Positions 44,841 to 53,874 of a stretch of DNA of 64,000 nt are shown in pieces (position 1 is the stretch's first letter; every line of letters begins with the position of its first letter). Made by a program: the position numbers and the translations under genes. This DNA comes from Chitinophaga sp. S165 (GTDB lineage: Bacteria; Bacteroidota; Bacteroidia; Chitinophagales; Chitinophagaceae). Below the pieces are notes generated by a model. It saw only the letters and a program-made list of their open reading frames with translations. It searched no databases and was not told where the DNA came from. The stretch lies in assembly GCF_003182155.1 (NCBI RefSeq), contig NZ_QGTG01000003.1:434001-498000 (forward strand), written 5' to 3'.

Positions 44841-44871
44841 CGCTAAAGCTTCCCTAGCGTATGTTGGAAGC
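44841..44871 (+). promoter_or_regulatory. Structured leader element, copy 4 (before precursor 4)
   Basis: CGCTA (44841-44845) pairs with TAGCG (44855-44859). The loop GCTTCC (44848-44853) can pair with GGAAGC (44866-44871), a six-pair interaction. Confidence 0.6.
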
Positions 44872-44899
44872 ACTGTACCCACGTTTCAAATTAAATCGT

Positions 44900-45091
44900 A
44901 TGAACCCGAAAATTAAATTAGGCAAAAGCCTGCAGCTCGACAAAGAAGTGATCAGCAAACTCCAGGAAAAACAAATGGAGAATATCATTGGCGGTGTTAA
45001 AACCTCAAAAGATGTTGATTCTTCTTCAGGATCTCAATGTTCCTGCCGTGACAACTCATGCGGTACCAGTGATCCTGTTACTACGCGATAA
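44900..45091 (+). CDS. lanA4: Class I lanthipeptide precursor 4
   Basis: I chose the ATG at 44900 (63 residues), because it aligns with the MNPKIKL start of the other three; an in-frame ATG at 44861 lies inside the upstream RNA element. The leader ends in GG at 31-32, and the 31-residue core contains DSSSGSQCSCRDNSC with a GTSDPVTTR tail. It is the last precursor before the strong hairpin and the biosynthetic genes. Confidence 0.93.
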   Translation: MNPKIKLGKSLQLDKEVISKLQEKQMENIIGGVKTSKDVDSSSGSQCSCRDNSCGTSDPVTTR

Positions 45092-45109
45092 GCATTGATT
45101 CGATAAGTT

Positions 45110-45161
45110 TAAGGGGCCGGAAATTGTCAGATTCGCGGTATTGCAATTTCTGGCCCCCTTA
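45110..45161 (+). promoter_or_regulatory. Strong hairpin between precursors and biosynthetic genes
   Basis: TAAGGGG with CCGGAAATTG pairs with CAATTTCTGG and CCCCCTTA, giving about 17 bp with one bulged C and a 17-nt loop. It lies 19 nt after the last precursor and 31 nt before the first cyclase. No T-run follows, so it is more likely a partial terminator, attenuator or RNA-stabilising end than a full stop. Confidence 0.7.
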
Positions 45162-45192
45162 TCTCTCCGGATTTCATAAACCGCATACGTCT

Positions 45193-46365
45193 ATGGTACA
45201 AAGTCACGATGTTATAGCCAGGGTCAAGCACTCAATAGACCAGCATCATACTAAATTTGATTCCATTGGTATTAACGGAATATCAGGGGTGGCTGTTTTC
45301 TATTATTACTATTGCTTGTTCGTTAAAGACGACAGTCATTCCGGCTTAATAGCCGGGAGCCTGGAGAAGGTGGTTGAAAAACTGAATAACGGATATACCA
45401 GTGATATTTTCTTCAGAGAGATCATAGAGTTTGGACATGCGTATTTATTCATGACCGGTCAGCAGTCAGAAGACGGCGCTGAAATACTCGATGAACTCGA
45501 TACTATAATAACACAGTTTTCAGAGTGGAAACAGGAGCAGAAGGACCTGGACCCTGTAGTAGGTGGTATTGCGGCCGGTAACTACTATTTAAAGCGACTG
45601 TCGCAAAAGGCGGATGTCAGTGTACAATTAGAAGCCCTGATTGAACTGATCAACGACTGTTCCCATGTTCATCCGGAAGATGGCAGCCGGTACTGGCAGT
45701 CATCTCTCAGGAACAAAGAAGTGATCGAACTTGGCATCATGCATGGAATAGCGGGAACGATCGCATTCCTCACCGGATGTTATAAACAAGGCATACAACA
45801 GGAAAAATGTGAGGTATTGATACGGGAAGCGCTGCGGTTCATAGCCAGGTATAAAGGCACTGGCGAGAGCGCTGCACTATTCCCTAATATCATTACTGAC
45901 GGAAATATTCTTGAGAAATATAATTATCAGAACCTGTGTTATGGAGATGTAGGGATCGGGTATACATTTTACTATGCGGGCGAGGTATTAAAAGATACGT
46001 CGCTTGTTGAAGAAGGCATAGCTATTCTGACACATGCTGCTGCATACAGGGATGATGCCGGCCGGCACATAAAGGATGCTAATCTGTTATACGGATCATC
46101 TGGTTTGTACACTTTATTCTCTTATCTGCACTCCAGGACCGCGCTGCCTGTATTTAAAGAAACGGCTGATTACTGGCTGGAGAAAACAATAGGCTTCGGC
46201 AGGTTCGACACGAAATGGGGCGGATATGAATCTTTTTACAATAATGAAATAGAGACGGTGCATATAAGTTTTCTCCAGGGCATCTGTGGCATTGGTACTG
46301 CATTGATTGCCTCCAGGGGAGACGCACCTTATGATTATCTGACTTTCGCTAATTATCCACTATGA
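45193..46365 (+). CDS. lanC: LanC-like protein lacking the Cys-His zinc ligands
   Basis: I chose the ATG at 45193 (390 residues); the open frame from 45124 starts with a TTG inside the hairpin. The protein follows the LanC alpha/alpha-barrel pattern with repeated G-x-x-G helices. The GIMHGIAGTIAF motif (H184) and LCYGDVGIGYTF (C249) are present, but where LanC enzymes have CHG, this one has LYG (L299-Y300, in LLYGSSGLYTLF). Two of the three zinc ligands needed to activate Cys thiols are therefore missing. It may be a non-catalytic partner of the next gene or act on the substrate in another way. It overlaps the next gene by 4 bases (ATGA). Confidence 0.85.
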   Translation: MVQSHDVIARVKHSIDQHHTKFDSIGINGISGVAVFYYYYCLFVKDDSHSGLIAGSLEKVVEKLNNGYTSDIFFREIIEFGHAYLFMTGQQSEDGAEILDELDTIITQFSEWKQEQKDLDPVVGGIAAGNYYLKRLSQKADVSVQLEALIELINDCSHVHPEDGSRYWQSSLRNKEVIELGIMHGIAGTIAFLTGCYKQGIQQEKCEVLIREALRFIARYKGTGESAALFPNIITDGNILEKYNYQNLCYGDVGIGYTFYYAGEVLKDTSLVEEGIAILTHAAAYRDDAGRHIKDANLLYGSSGLYTLFSYLHSRTALPVFKETADYWLEKTIGFGRFDTKWGGYESFYNNEIETVHISFLQGICGIGTALIASRGDAPYDYLTFANYPL

Positions 46366-47546
46366 GAACAACTGCAACGCATATTGTAGAACAGGTTAAC
46401 GGTAAGATCGCTGCCGCTGATCTGGATGAGATCATCCATACAAACGGCCTTTTTAAAGGAAGGCTCGGGTTGCTTGTGTATTATTTCTATTCCTACAAAT
46501 TCTCACCTGACCAGGAGTTCCTTGACGGAATGGAGAGGATGCTGGCCATCATCTTTGATGAGATCAATGATGGTAGCGAGCAGTTCCTGCGTAATGCTTC
46601 GTATGCAGATGGATTATCAGGACTGGGCATTGTGCTGACAGAACTGATAAATGAAGGCATATTGGATGAAACATATCTTATGCAGCTGGATGACCTTGAT
46701 GATGTCATGTACGAGAACTGCATCACTTTTATTAACCATGAAAACTTTGACTTCTTCCATGGCGCGTTCGGCATCATCAGATACTTTGAAGTAAGAGGAA
46801 AGAAGGACCATTTAACACGTATTATACAATTGCTATCTACAAAAGCTTATAATAAAGGGACTGAGGCAGATATATTCAATAACAGTGTGCATGATGAATA
46901 TGTGACAGGATGTAATTTCGGTATTGCTCACGGCATTCCGGGCTTTTTACTGATCCTGCTCAACCTTTATGAACAGGACATAGAAAAAGAGTATTGTAAG
47001 AAGCTGCTGGAGGATGGCCTGGACTATTTAATATCCTTCCGTAATCAGGCCAACGGCATTTCTCCGTTAGTTAATTTCCCCTACAATATTTATAAGGAAA
47101 CGGCAGGAATGAGAAAGGTACATGTGAATACAAGGCTTGCATATTGTAACAGCGATCTTGGTATAACATTCCTTTTATTAAGGGCTGCAAAGACATTAGA
47201 TAATAACCGTTATGAAGATATTGCCCTGGAGATAGGTAACTGCTGTACGCAGCGGACAAACTTCGACCTGACCGGTGTAGAGGATTATCACTTCTGTCAT
47301 GGGGCTGCCGGAGTGGCCCAACTTTACACAAGAATAGCCGGAATATCCGGGCAGTCAATATTCACAGATGCCTATGAACACTGGATAAACAGGACGATCT
47401 CCTCACTGGAGGAGGACATGCAGCTGGAAGATATTTCAACAGTTAAATTGTCTTTTCTGCATGGATGGTTAGGAGCAGTACTCGCTGTGTATGGCTATCT
47501 CAAACCGGAACTAAAGGCATGGGATAAGTTTTTCTTACTTTCTTAA
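46362..47546 (+). CDS. lanC: Lanthionine cyclase LanC with intact zinc site
   Basis: The 394-residue protein has the LanC fold and all key residues: the active-site His in GIAHGIPGFLLI (H190), the zinc ligand Cys in YCNSDLGITFLL (C262), and C312-H313 in FCHGAAGVAQLY. LanC cyclases add Cys thiols to dehydroalanine and dehydrobutyrine, forming lanthionine and methyllanthionine rings in the cytoplasm. The start overlaps the previous LanC-like gene, so the two are probably made in equal amounts and may form a complex. An 11-nt gap precedes the flavin oxidoreductase gene. Confidence 0.92.
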   Translation: MRTTATHIVEQVNGKIAAADLDEIIHTNGLFKGRLGLLVYYFYSYKFSPDQEFLDGMERMLAIIFDEINDGSEQFLRNASYADGLSGLGIVLTELINEGILDETYLMQLDDLDDVMYENCITFINHENFDFFHGAFGIIRYFEVRGKKDHLTRIIQLLSTKAYNKGTEADIFNNSVHDEYVTGCNFGIAHGIPGFLLILLNLYEQDIEKEYCKKLLEDGLDYLISFRNQANGISPLVNFPYNIYKETAGMRKVHVNTRLAYCNSDLGITFLLLRAAKTLDNNRYEDIALEIGNCCTQRTNFDLTGVEDYHFCHGAAGVAQLYTRIAGISGQSIFTDAYEHWINRTISSLEEDMQLEDISTVKLSFLHGWLGAVLAVYGYLKPELKAWDKFFLLS

Positions 47547-47557
47547 TAATACAGCTC

Positions 47558-48493
47558 ATGAGTAACATCCGGATCGGTATGCTTGAATTTGGTTACAGGG
47601 CGGGGAAGACCAGTATGGAGACACTGGAAGAAGTAACGCAATATGCGGTCAGGGCAGATGAAATGGGATGCAGCCGGTTCTGGATCGGCGAACATCACCG
47701 GCCCTTTAAAACAAACGCATGGAGTAACCCCGATATCCTGCTCACATTATTGGCAGGGATGACTGAGCGCATCCGTATTGGTACAGCAGGCAGTCTTATC
47801 TCGGTATATTCTCCTTATGCTATTGCGATGAACTTTAAACTCCTGAACAGCCTTTTTGGAAACAGGATAGACCTGGGACTTGCAAAGGGTGTTCCCGATA
47901 GTGATTATGCCATACAATTACTGAATAAGGAATTGAACCGTACCAACTGGACGCCTTACTTCGGGAAGAACCTGGAGTTGATCCATGATCTGTTTCACAG
48001 GGAAGAGGAGTTATTTGAACGGGATATCGTATTACCTCCCTATGGCGGCATGCCTCCGCAGCTCTGGTATTTATCCGGCTCTTTTAAATCGTTGGCACAT
48101 ATAGTCAAGTACAAAACGAATTTCTGTAAATCACTGTTTCATGGTAATGCAGACAATGAGATGGATGCGTCGGTACTTGATCATTACCGTGGAGAATATG
48201 CTGAACGGCATGGAATGTTGCCGGAAGTGAACCTGGCGTTGTCAGTAAGAATAATAAAGGATACAGACAGTGCTGCAAGGACTGCTGTAACTGGTACGGG
48301 TAAGGAGGCTTTTAAAACACTCGTAATATCCGTAGAAGAATTGTATGATACTGTTCATCTGTATCATGAGACATATGATATCAATGAATTCATCATTCAT
48401 GATGCATCAACGGATTCATCGGAGAAGATGGAACACCTCTCAATGCTGAAAGAACTTTTTTTGATCACAAATGAAGCAAATGAAGAAGTCTAA
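47558..48493 (+). CDS. Luciferase-like (LLM-class) flavin-dependent oxidoreductase
   Basis: The 311-residue TIM-barrel protein matches the luciferase-like superfamily: IGMLEFGYRAG at the N-terminus, ADEMGCSRFWIGEHHRP, IRIGTAGSLISVYSPYAIA and a NRIDLGLAKGVPDSDYA segment. It lies between lanC and lanB and overlaps lanB by 23 bases, so it is part of the operon. Some LLM-class reductases (LanJC type) reduce dehydroalanine to D-alanine in lanthipeptides; this is the most plausible role here, but oxidative tailoring is equally possible. Whether the cofactor is FMN or F420 cannot be seen; F420 is not typical of Bacteroidota. Confidence 0.88.
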   Translation: MSNIRIGMLEFGYRAGKTSMETLEEVTQYAVRADEMGCSRFWIGEHHRPFKTNAWSNPDILLTLLAGMTERIRIGTAGSLISVYSPYAIAMNFKLLNSLFGNRIDLGLAKGVPDSDYAIQLLNKELNRTNWTPYFGKNLELIHDLFHREEELFERDIVLPPYGGMPPQLWYLSGSFKSLAHIVKYKTNFCKSLFHGNADNEMDASVLDHYRGEYAERHGMLPEVNLALSVRIIKDTDSAARTAVTGTGKEAFKTLVISVEELYDTVHLYHETYDINEFIIHDASTDSSEKMEHLSMLKELFLITNEANEEV

Positions 48494-51400
48494 TATATCA
48501 TATCCGTTTAGTCCTTTTTCTACAGTTGTGGTAAGGGCGCCGCTATTTTCGCTGGATGATTTCTTCAGGATAGCTGGGGCCTGTAAAGACTTACAGCAAT
48601 TGCAGCGTTTTGGAGAAGAATTGTATGCGGATGATACATTCAGGGAAGCGCTTTACCTGGCGTCTCCGGTACTCTTTGAACAGTGGTGCAGAATGTATCG
48701 TGAGAATAAAACTGATGAGCATATCCTGAAAGGCGTGCTGAAATACTATATCAGGGCTACCAACAGGTGTGTGCCATTTGGATTATTTGCTGGTTGTGGA
48801 ACGGCGCAGCTGGGCGACAACACCACACTGGTTATGCCAGAGGGAGATGGTTATATAAGAAGATCATCTCTCGATATGCATTTCCTGACCACCCTGGTAG
48901 ACACACTGCGTGGTGACAGGATCATCATGAAATATGCAAAGTATTATCCGAATAACAGTATGTATAATGTAGGAGCGAAGAAGCGATATGTGGAGGGTAC
49001 CTACAGGAACTATGAACGTGTATACAACCTCGTGTCGATCGGTAATAACGAATATATTGAAATGTTAGTGCAGGCTGCTGCTGACGGTGTTCAGTTCAAA
49101 GCTTTACAACAGGTATTAACACAGGACGATGTAAGCGAAGAAGATGCAGATTCATTTATCACTGCATTGATCGATGCACAGGTACTGGTAAGCGAAGTAG
49201 ATGTACCAGTGACTAAAAATCCCAGGGAACATTTTACCGATCTCCTGAATGGGTATAGATCCATTGCGGATGAGAATGATGCCCTGTATATTGGCAATTT
49301 CATCAGCAAACTGGACGTACTTGGAGAGGGATTAGATACACTTGACAAGCAGAAAATAGGTGATAACAAAGCGATCTATGAGGCGATAAATGCTGGTGCT
49401 GCTGATTTTGGTATTGGTTATAAACCCAATTACCTGATCAATTCAAACCTCTACTATGATCTTGGCAACGCTGCCATCGACAAGCAGCTGATATCGGATA
49501 TTCAGAAAGGGGTGGATATTCTGAGCCGTCTTACGCCTGATATATCCCAGATCAACTGGGGCGCCACCTCGAACCTGACTGCCTTTAAGCAGGCTTTCAC
49601 TAAGAAATTTGAGGGCAGGGAAGTGCCGCTGTTGCTGGCGCTTGATAACGAAATAGGTGTGGGGTATCTTCAGCATTTCAACAACATGGCGAATTATTCT
49701 TCATTGATAGATGATCTCACATGGCCCGCCAAAGAAAAGAAAGATAAACAGGAAATAGGCTGGCTCAAGGAACTGCACTCGTTCTGGGTTAAGCGTTATA
49801 TCAGGTCGGTAGAGAAGAATGAGCAGGTGATTGAGTTGACAGATGAGGAACTGTCGGCATTTCCTTCGAAAACAGCTGATGGGGCAGACACCTTTCCGGT
49901 GATGTTATCCCTGCTTGAAGAGGAAACCGGGACTAGTATCCTGTTTCAGAGTGCCGGCGCTACCAGTGCGGCTAATTATATCTCCAGGTTTGCACTGGAG
50001 AATGAAGAAATCTGTTCATTGATAAAAGAAATTGTACAGGCGGAAGATGAGAATAATCCTGAAGCCATCATTGCGGAAGTCATTCATGCTGCCCAAAGCA
50101 GGGCTTCCAATGTTTTGATGCGGCCTGGCGTAAGGTCCTATGAAATACCCTACATCCAATGTATAGTGGATAATACGAAGAAGGCCATCCGCTTATCTGA
50201 GATCGGTGTTTCCGTAAAAGGAGATACGGTTTATTTACGTTCCTATAAGTACAATAAGCAGGTTATACCGGAAGTTGCCTCTGCTTATAATTATCATTAC
50301 AATTCACTGCCTGTTTATCATTTTTTGTGTGACCTGCAGACACAGCGGCGTATGACCAGTTTCTACATAGATACAGGCCATGCGTTTAGAGATGTTGTTT
50401 TCTTTCCGCGTGTGGTGTATAAGAATATTGTTTTCTCAGCAGCAAGATGGAGACTTAATACAGATGATTGCGGTGAGTTGATGGCTGCGAAAGGTGCTGA
50501 ACGGGTAATAAAAATGGAAGATCTGCGAAAGCAGTTGAAGATGCCCCGTTACATCACCCTGGGCGTTTCACAGGATAACGACTTCCTGTTAGACCTGGAA
50601 AATCAGTTTATGATTGAGATCCTTGTAGATGAAATGAAGAAGAGGAAGCGGGTTACTGTAAACGAATATTTCAAGGGGAATAGCCCTTTGAAATCCCGGC
50701 GTGGGGACGTCAATTTTGCCAATCAGTTAATATTCTCTTTCCATAAAAACATAGTTAATACCCGTAAACCGCGGTTCAATGGCGAAGTAAACATGGAAGT
50801 GAAGCGAAAGTTTGTTCCCGGTGATGAATGGCTGTATTTCAAACTGTATACAGGGGTAAAGTCTGCCGATGATATTTTGATAAACACCATCGCGCCATTG
50901 GTATCTGCCCTTGAAGAAAAACAAGTGATCTCCAAATGGTTCTTCATCAGGTATAACGACCCTGATCCACATATACGGATAAGATTTTTAACAGGACAGG
51001 AACATGCACAGGAGGTGATAACAGGCATGTACGCTGCTATCAGCGAATACGTCGAAAACGACGTCATCTGGAAGGTACAGCAGGATACCTATGACAGGGA
51101 ACTGGAACGCTATGGAAGTACTTGTATAGAGGAAGCGGAAAGCATTTTCTGTTGCGACAGTGACGCTGTATTACAAACATTGGTGCATTTAAAGAATAAC
51201 GCTGATGGCAATGCCCGGTGGCTGATGAGCCTTCGCAGCATTGATGCTTATTTTGATCTGTTTGGAATAGGTATTGAAAAACGGCATGCCCTGATCCTTC
51301 AATGGCAGTCTGACTTTGAACGGGAGTTTAATGCCGATAAAGTGATCAGGACACAGATCAATGATAAGTTCAGAAAATACAGAGCCGCCATAGAAAGCAT

Positions 51401-51632
51401 CATGGAGCAGCATTCAAATATTATTGTCAGCCGTAATAGCCGTCTGGAAAGTTGCGTGCGTGATATGTATAGTAAAGGCGGCGAAGACTTTATTGTTAGT
51501 ACACTGTCCAGTTATGTGCATATGCATATCAACAGAACGTTCAGTGCTAACCAGCGGATGCACGAATATGTGATCTACTGTTTAATGGCTAAGTACTATC
51601 AGGGTATACAGGTAATGAAGAAGATAAGATAA
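48471..51632 (+). CDS. lanB: Full-length lantibiotic dehydratase LanB
   Basis: The 1053-residue enzyme dehydrates Ser and Thr of the core using glutamyl-tRNA. The large N-terminal glutamylation domain spans about 10-760 (landmarks RATNRCVPFGLFAGCG near residue 90 and NVLMRPGVRSYEIPYI). The C-terminal elimination (SpaB_C) domain begins near residue 785 (WLYFKLYTGVKSADD, then FIRYNDPDPHIRIRF). Both halves are in one chain, unlike the split dehydratase reported for the pinensin cluster of Chitinophaga. The start overlaps the flavin enzyme gene; an ATG at 48480 is an alternative start. The exporter gene begins 1 nt after its stop. Confidence 0.96.
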   Translation: MKQMKKSNISYPFSPFSTVVVRAPLFSLDDFFRIAGACKDLQQLQRFGEELYADDTFREALYLASPVLFEQWCRMYRENKTDEHILKGVLKYYIRATNRCVPFGLFAGCGTAQLGDNTTLVMPEGDGYIRRSSLDMHFLTTLVDTLRGDRIIMKYAKYYPNNSMYNVGAKKRYVEGTYRNYERVYNLVSIGNNEYIEMLVQAAADGVQFKALQQVLTQDDVSEEDADSFITALIDAQVLVSEVDVPVTKNPREHFTDLLNGYRSIADENDALYIGNFISKLDVLGEGLDTLDKQKIGDNKAIYEAINAGAADFGIGYKPNYLINSNLYYDLGNAAIDKQLISDIQKGVDILSRLTPDISQINWGATSNLTAFKQAFTKKFEGREVPLLLALDNEIGVGYLQHFNNMANYSSLIDDLTWPAKEKKDKQEIGWLKELHSFWVKRYIRSVEKNEQVIELTDEELSAFPSKTADGADTFPVMLSLLEEETGTSILFQSAGATSAANYISRFALENEEICSLIKEIVQAEDENNPEAIIAEVIHAAQSRASNVLMRPGVRSYEIPYIQCIVDNTKKAIRLSEIGVSVKGDTVYLRSYKYNKQVIPEVASAYNYHYNSLPVYHFLCDLQTQRRMTSFYIDTGHAFRDVVFFPRVVYKNIVFSAARWRLNTDDCGELMAAKGAERVIKMEDLRKQLKMPRYITLGVSQDNDFLLDLENQFMIEILVDEMKKRKRVTVNEYFKGNSPLKSRRGDVNFANQLIFSFHKNIVNTRKPRFNGEVNMEVKRKFVPGDEWLYFKLYTGVKSADDILINTIAPLVSALEEKQVISKWFFIRYNDPDPHIRIRFLTGQEHAQEVITGMYAAISEYVENDVIWKVQQDTYDRELERYGSTCIEEAESIFCCDSDAVLQTLVHLKNNADGNARWLMSLRSIDAYFDLFGIGIEKRHALILQWQSDFEREFNADKVIRTQINDKFRKYRAAIESIMEQHSNIIVSRNSRLESCVRDMYSKGGEDFIVSTLSSYVHMHINRTFSANQRMHEYVIYCLMAKYYQGIQVMKKIR

Positions 51633-51633
51633 T

Positions 51634-53850
51634 ATGAGGTTCAAATCGTTTATTCAACATGATATTATGGATTGCGGACCATCTTGTATAAAGATGATCG
51701 CAGCATACTATGGGAAGTCGTTGGAGCTGGATTACCTGCGGGAGCTTTGCTACCTGAACAAAAATGGGGTGAGCCTGGGCTCTATGAATCATGCCTGTGA
51801 ACGTTTGGGGTTTCGCACGTTTGGCGCCACAGTAACTTTTACTCAGTTGATGGAATGTCCGTTACCATGCATCCTGCACTGGAACCAGGACCACTTCGTC
51901 GTACTCTATAATGTAAAACGGAAACAGCGTTGGCTCGGTTCAGCGAAGGATGAAAGCATACAGCTGTACATTGCTGATCCCGCGCATGGTTCAGTAGAAG
52001 TTGATAAAGAAACCTTTCTTAAGAGCTGGATCAGTTCTGCGGATGGTAAAGGTGTCGTATTACTTTTAGAACCTACGCCTGAGTTTTATGCACTGGAGAA
52101 TGCAAGTGCTGACAAGAAAGGATATAGCTTCCTGTTAAAGTACCTGTTCCCGCATAAACGATATATCCTGCAGTTGCTGGCCGGTATGCTGAGCGCAAGT
52201 GCTATCTCTCTTGTACTTCCTTTCCTGGCCCAATTCCTTATCGATTATGGCGTAAAAGATGCTGACCTTACGATCGTATATCTGATATTGCTTTCACAGT
52301 TATTCCTGTTCTTCGGCAGTACTGCTATTGATATGATCCAGAACTGGCTGTTGCTGCATGTCAACGTGCGTATCAGCCTTAATATCATATCGGATTTTCT
52401 TATTAAGCTACTCAAGCTGCCGATCAAATATTTTGATACGAAAGCAGTCGGGGATATTACACAGCGGATAAATGATCATCACCGCATAGAAACATTCCTG
52501 ACCAGCAGTTTGCTGAGCTCTCTTTTTTCAATGATCAATATCACCGTGTTTTCTATTGTACTGGCCTTGTATGATGTCAGGATCTTTGGCATGTTCCTGG
52601 TCTTCAGCATAGGCGCGGTAGTATGGATCTTTCTGTTCAGGCAAAGAAGAAAGCGGCTGGATTACAAAAGGTTTTCCCGTAATAAGCAGAACCAGGATAA
52701 ACTGTTTGAGATGATCACAGGTATGCAGGACATCAAGCTGTATGGAAGTGAAACACCGAGACGCTGGGAATGGGAGCAGTTGCAACTGAAGTTATTCAAG
52801 CTGAACATCAGTAGCCTTGCGCTTGAACAATATCAGCGTGTGGGTTTTGTATTTCTGTCGCAGGTGAAAAATATCCTTATTTCATTTCTTGCGGCGAGGG
52901 AAGTGATCAATGGACATTTCAGCATCGGTGTGCTATTAAGTATATCATACATCATTGGGCAAACAAACGGCCCGCTTGAACAGTTGGTGTCCTTTGTTAA
53001 AGCTGCACAGGATGCCCGTTTAAGTATGGACAGGATGCAGGAAATCCATAATCGCAGAGATGAACAGGAAGAGGAGGTGGGCCTGATACAGCACCTTGAA
53101 GACCTGTCTGACATGGACGTCAGCGTGGAAAATGTATCTTTCCAATACGGCGGGCCTAATTCGGCTTTTGTACTGAAAGATGTCAGTTTTACTATCCCGC
53201 ATGGAAAAGTAACCGCCATTGTTGGTGCAAGCGGAAGTGGGAAAAGTACACTGATGAAACTACTGCTCAATTTTTATAAACCTACAAGTGGTACTATATT
53301 TCTGGGTGATGAGCCGTTGGAGAACGTCTCTTCCCATTACTGGCGAACACAATGCGGTACGGTCACACAGGATGCCTATATCTTTTACGATACAATAGCA
53401 AGGAATATTGCACTGGACGGCAAACCGGTAGATCATGAAAGAATGCAGTATGCAGTGAGTACAGCCAATATCAGAGAGTTCATAGAAGAATTGCCGTTGG
53501 GATATACTACGAAGATCGGTAACAACGGACTCGGTATAAGCGGCGGGCAAAAGCAAAGGATCTTCATTGCCAGGGCTGTATACAAAGACCCGCAATTCCT
53601 TTTCTTTGATGAAGCTACCAGCTCACTCGATGCCAATAACGAACGGACGATCATGGAAAACCTGGAGCGCTTCTTTAAAGGGAAAACCGTTGTTGTGATT
53701 GCGCATAGGTTAAGCACTGTGAGGAACGCTGATCAGATCATAGTGCTGGACAAAGGAGAGATCACTGAAACGGGCACGCACGATAGCTTGTCGATGAGTC
53801 GTGGATATTATTATGAGCTGGTAAAGAACCAGCTTGAACTGGGTAATTAA
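51634..53850 (+). CDS. lanT: C39 peptidase-containing ABC exporter (LanT type)
   Basis: The 738-residue protein joins leader removal with export. The N-terminal C39 domain has the catalytic Cys C14 in MDCGPSC and H87 in NQDHFVVLY, with the third residue in IADPAHG; it should cut after the GG of the precursors. Six membrane helices follow (about 165-450), then an ATPase with Walker A GASGSGKST, signature ISGGQKQRIFIARA, Walker B FLFFDEATSSLD and the switch His in VIAHRLST. It starts one base after the lanB stop. The next gene encodes its probable short adaptor. Confidence 0.96.
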   Translation: MRFKSFIQHDIMDCGPSCIKMIAAYYGKSLELDYLRELCYLNKNGVSLGSMNHACERLGFRTFGATVTFTQLMECPLPCILHWNQDHFVVLYNVKRKQRWLGSAKDESIQLYIADPAHGSVEVDKETFLKSWISSADGKGVVLLLEPTPEFYALENASADKKGYSFLLKYLFPHKRYILQLLAGMLSASAISLVLPFLAQFLIDYGVKDADLTIVYLILLSQLFLFFGSTAIDMIQNWLLLHVNVRISLNIISDFLIKLLKLPIKYFDTKAVGDITQRINDHHRIETFLTSSLLSSLFSMINITVFSIVLALYDVRIFGMFLVFSIGAVVWIFLFRQRRKRLDYKRFSRNKQNQDKLFEMITGMQDIKLYGSETPRRWEWEQLQLKLFKLNISSLALEQYQRVGFVFLSQVKNILISFLAAREVINGHFSIGVLLSISYIIGQTNGPLEQLVSFVKAAQDARLSMDRMQEIHNRRDEQEEEVGLIQHLEDLSDMDVSVENVSFQYGGPNSAFVLKDVSFTIPHGKVTAIVGASGSGKSTLMKLLLNFYKPTSGTIFLGDEPLENVSSHYWRTQCGTVTQDAYIFYDTIARNIALDGKPVDHERMQYAVSTANIREFIEELPLGYTTKIGNNGLGISGGQKQRIFIARAVYKDPQFLFFDEATSSLDANNERTIMENLERFFKGKTVVVIAHRLSTVRNADQIIVLDKGEITETGTHDSLSMSRGYYYELVKNQLELGN

Positions 53851-53874
53851 AGGATCATTTTCAATTGATATAAT

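Noticed and set aside
44002-44900. CRISPR-like regular spacing of repeats before the lanthipeptide precursors
   Set aside because: The 285/285/270 spacing comes from tandem gene copies with coding sequence between; repeats are short, variable and structured, and there are no cas genes.
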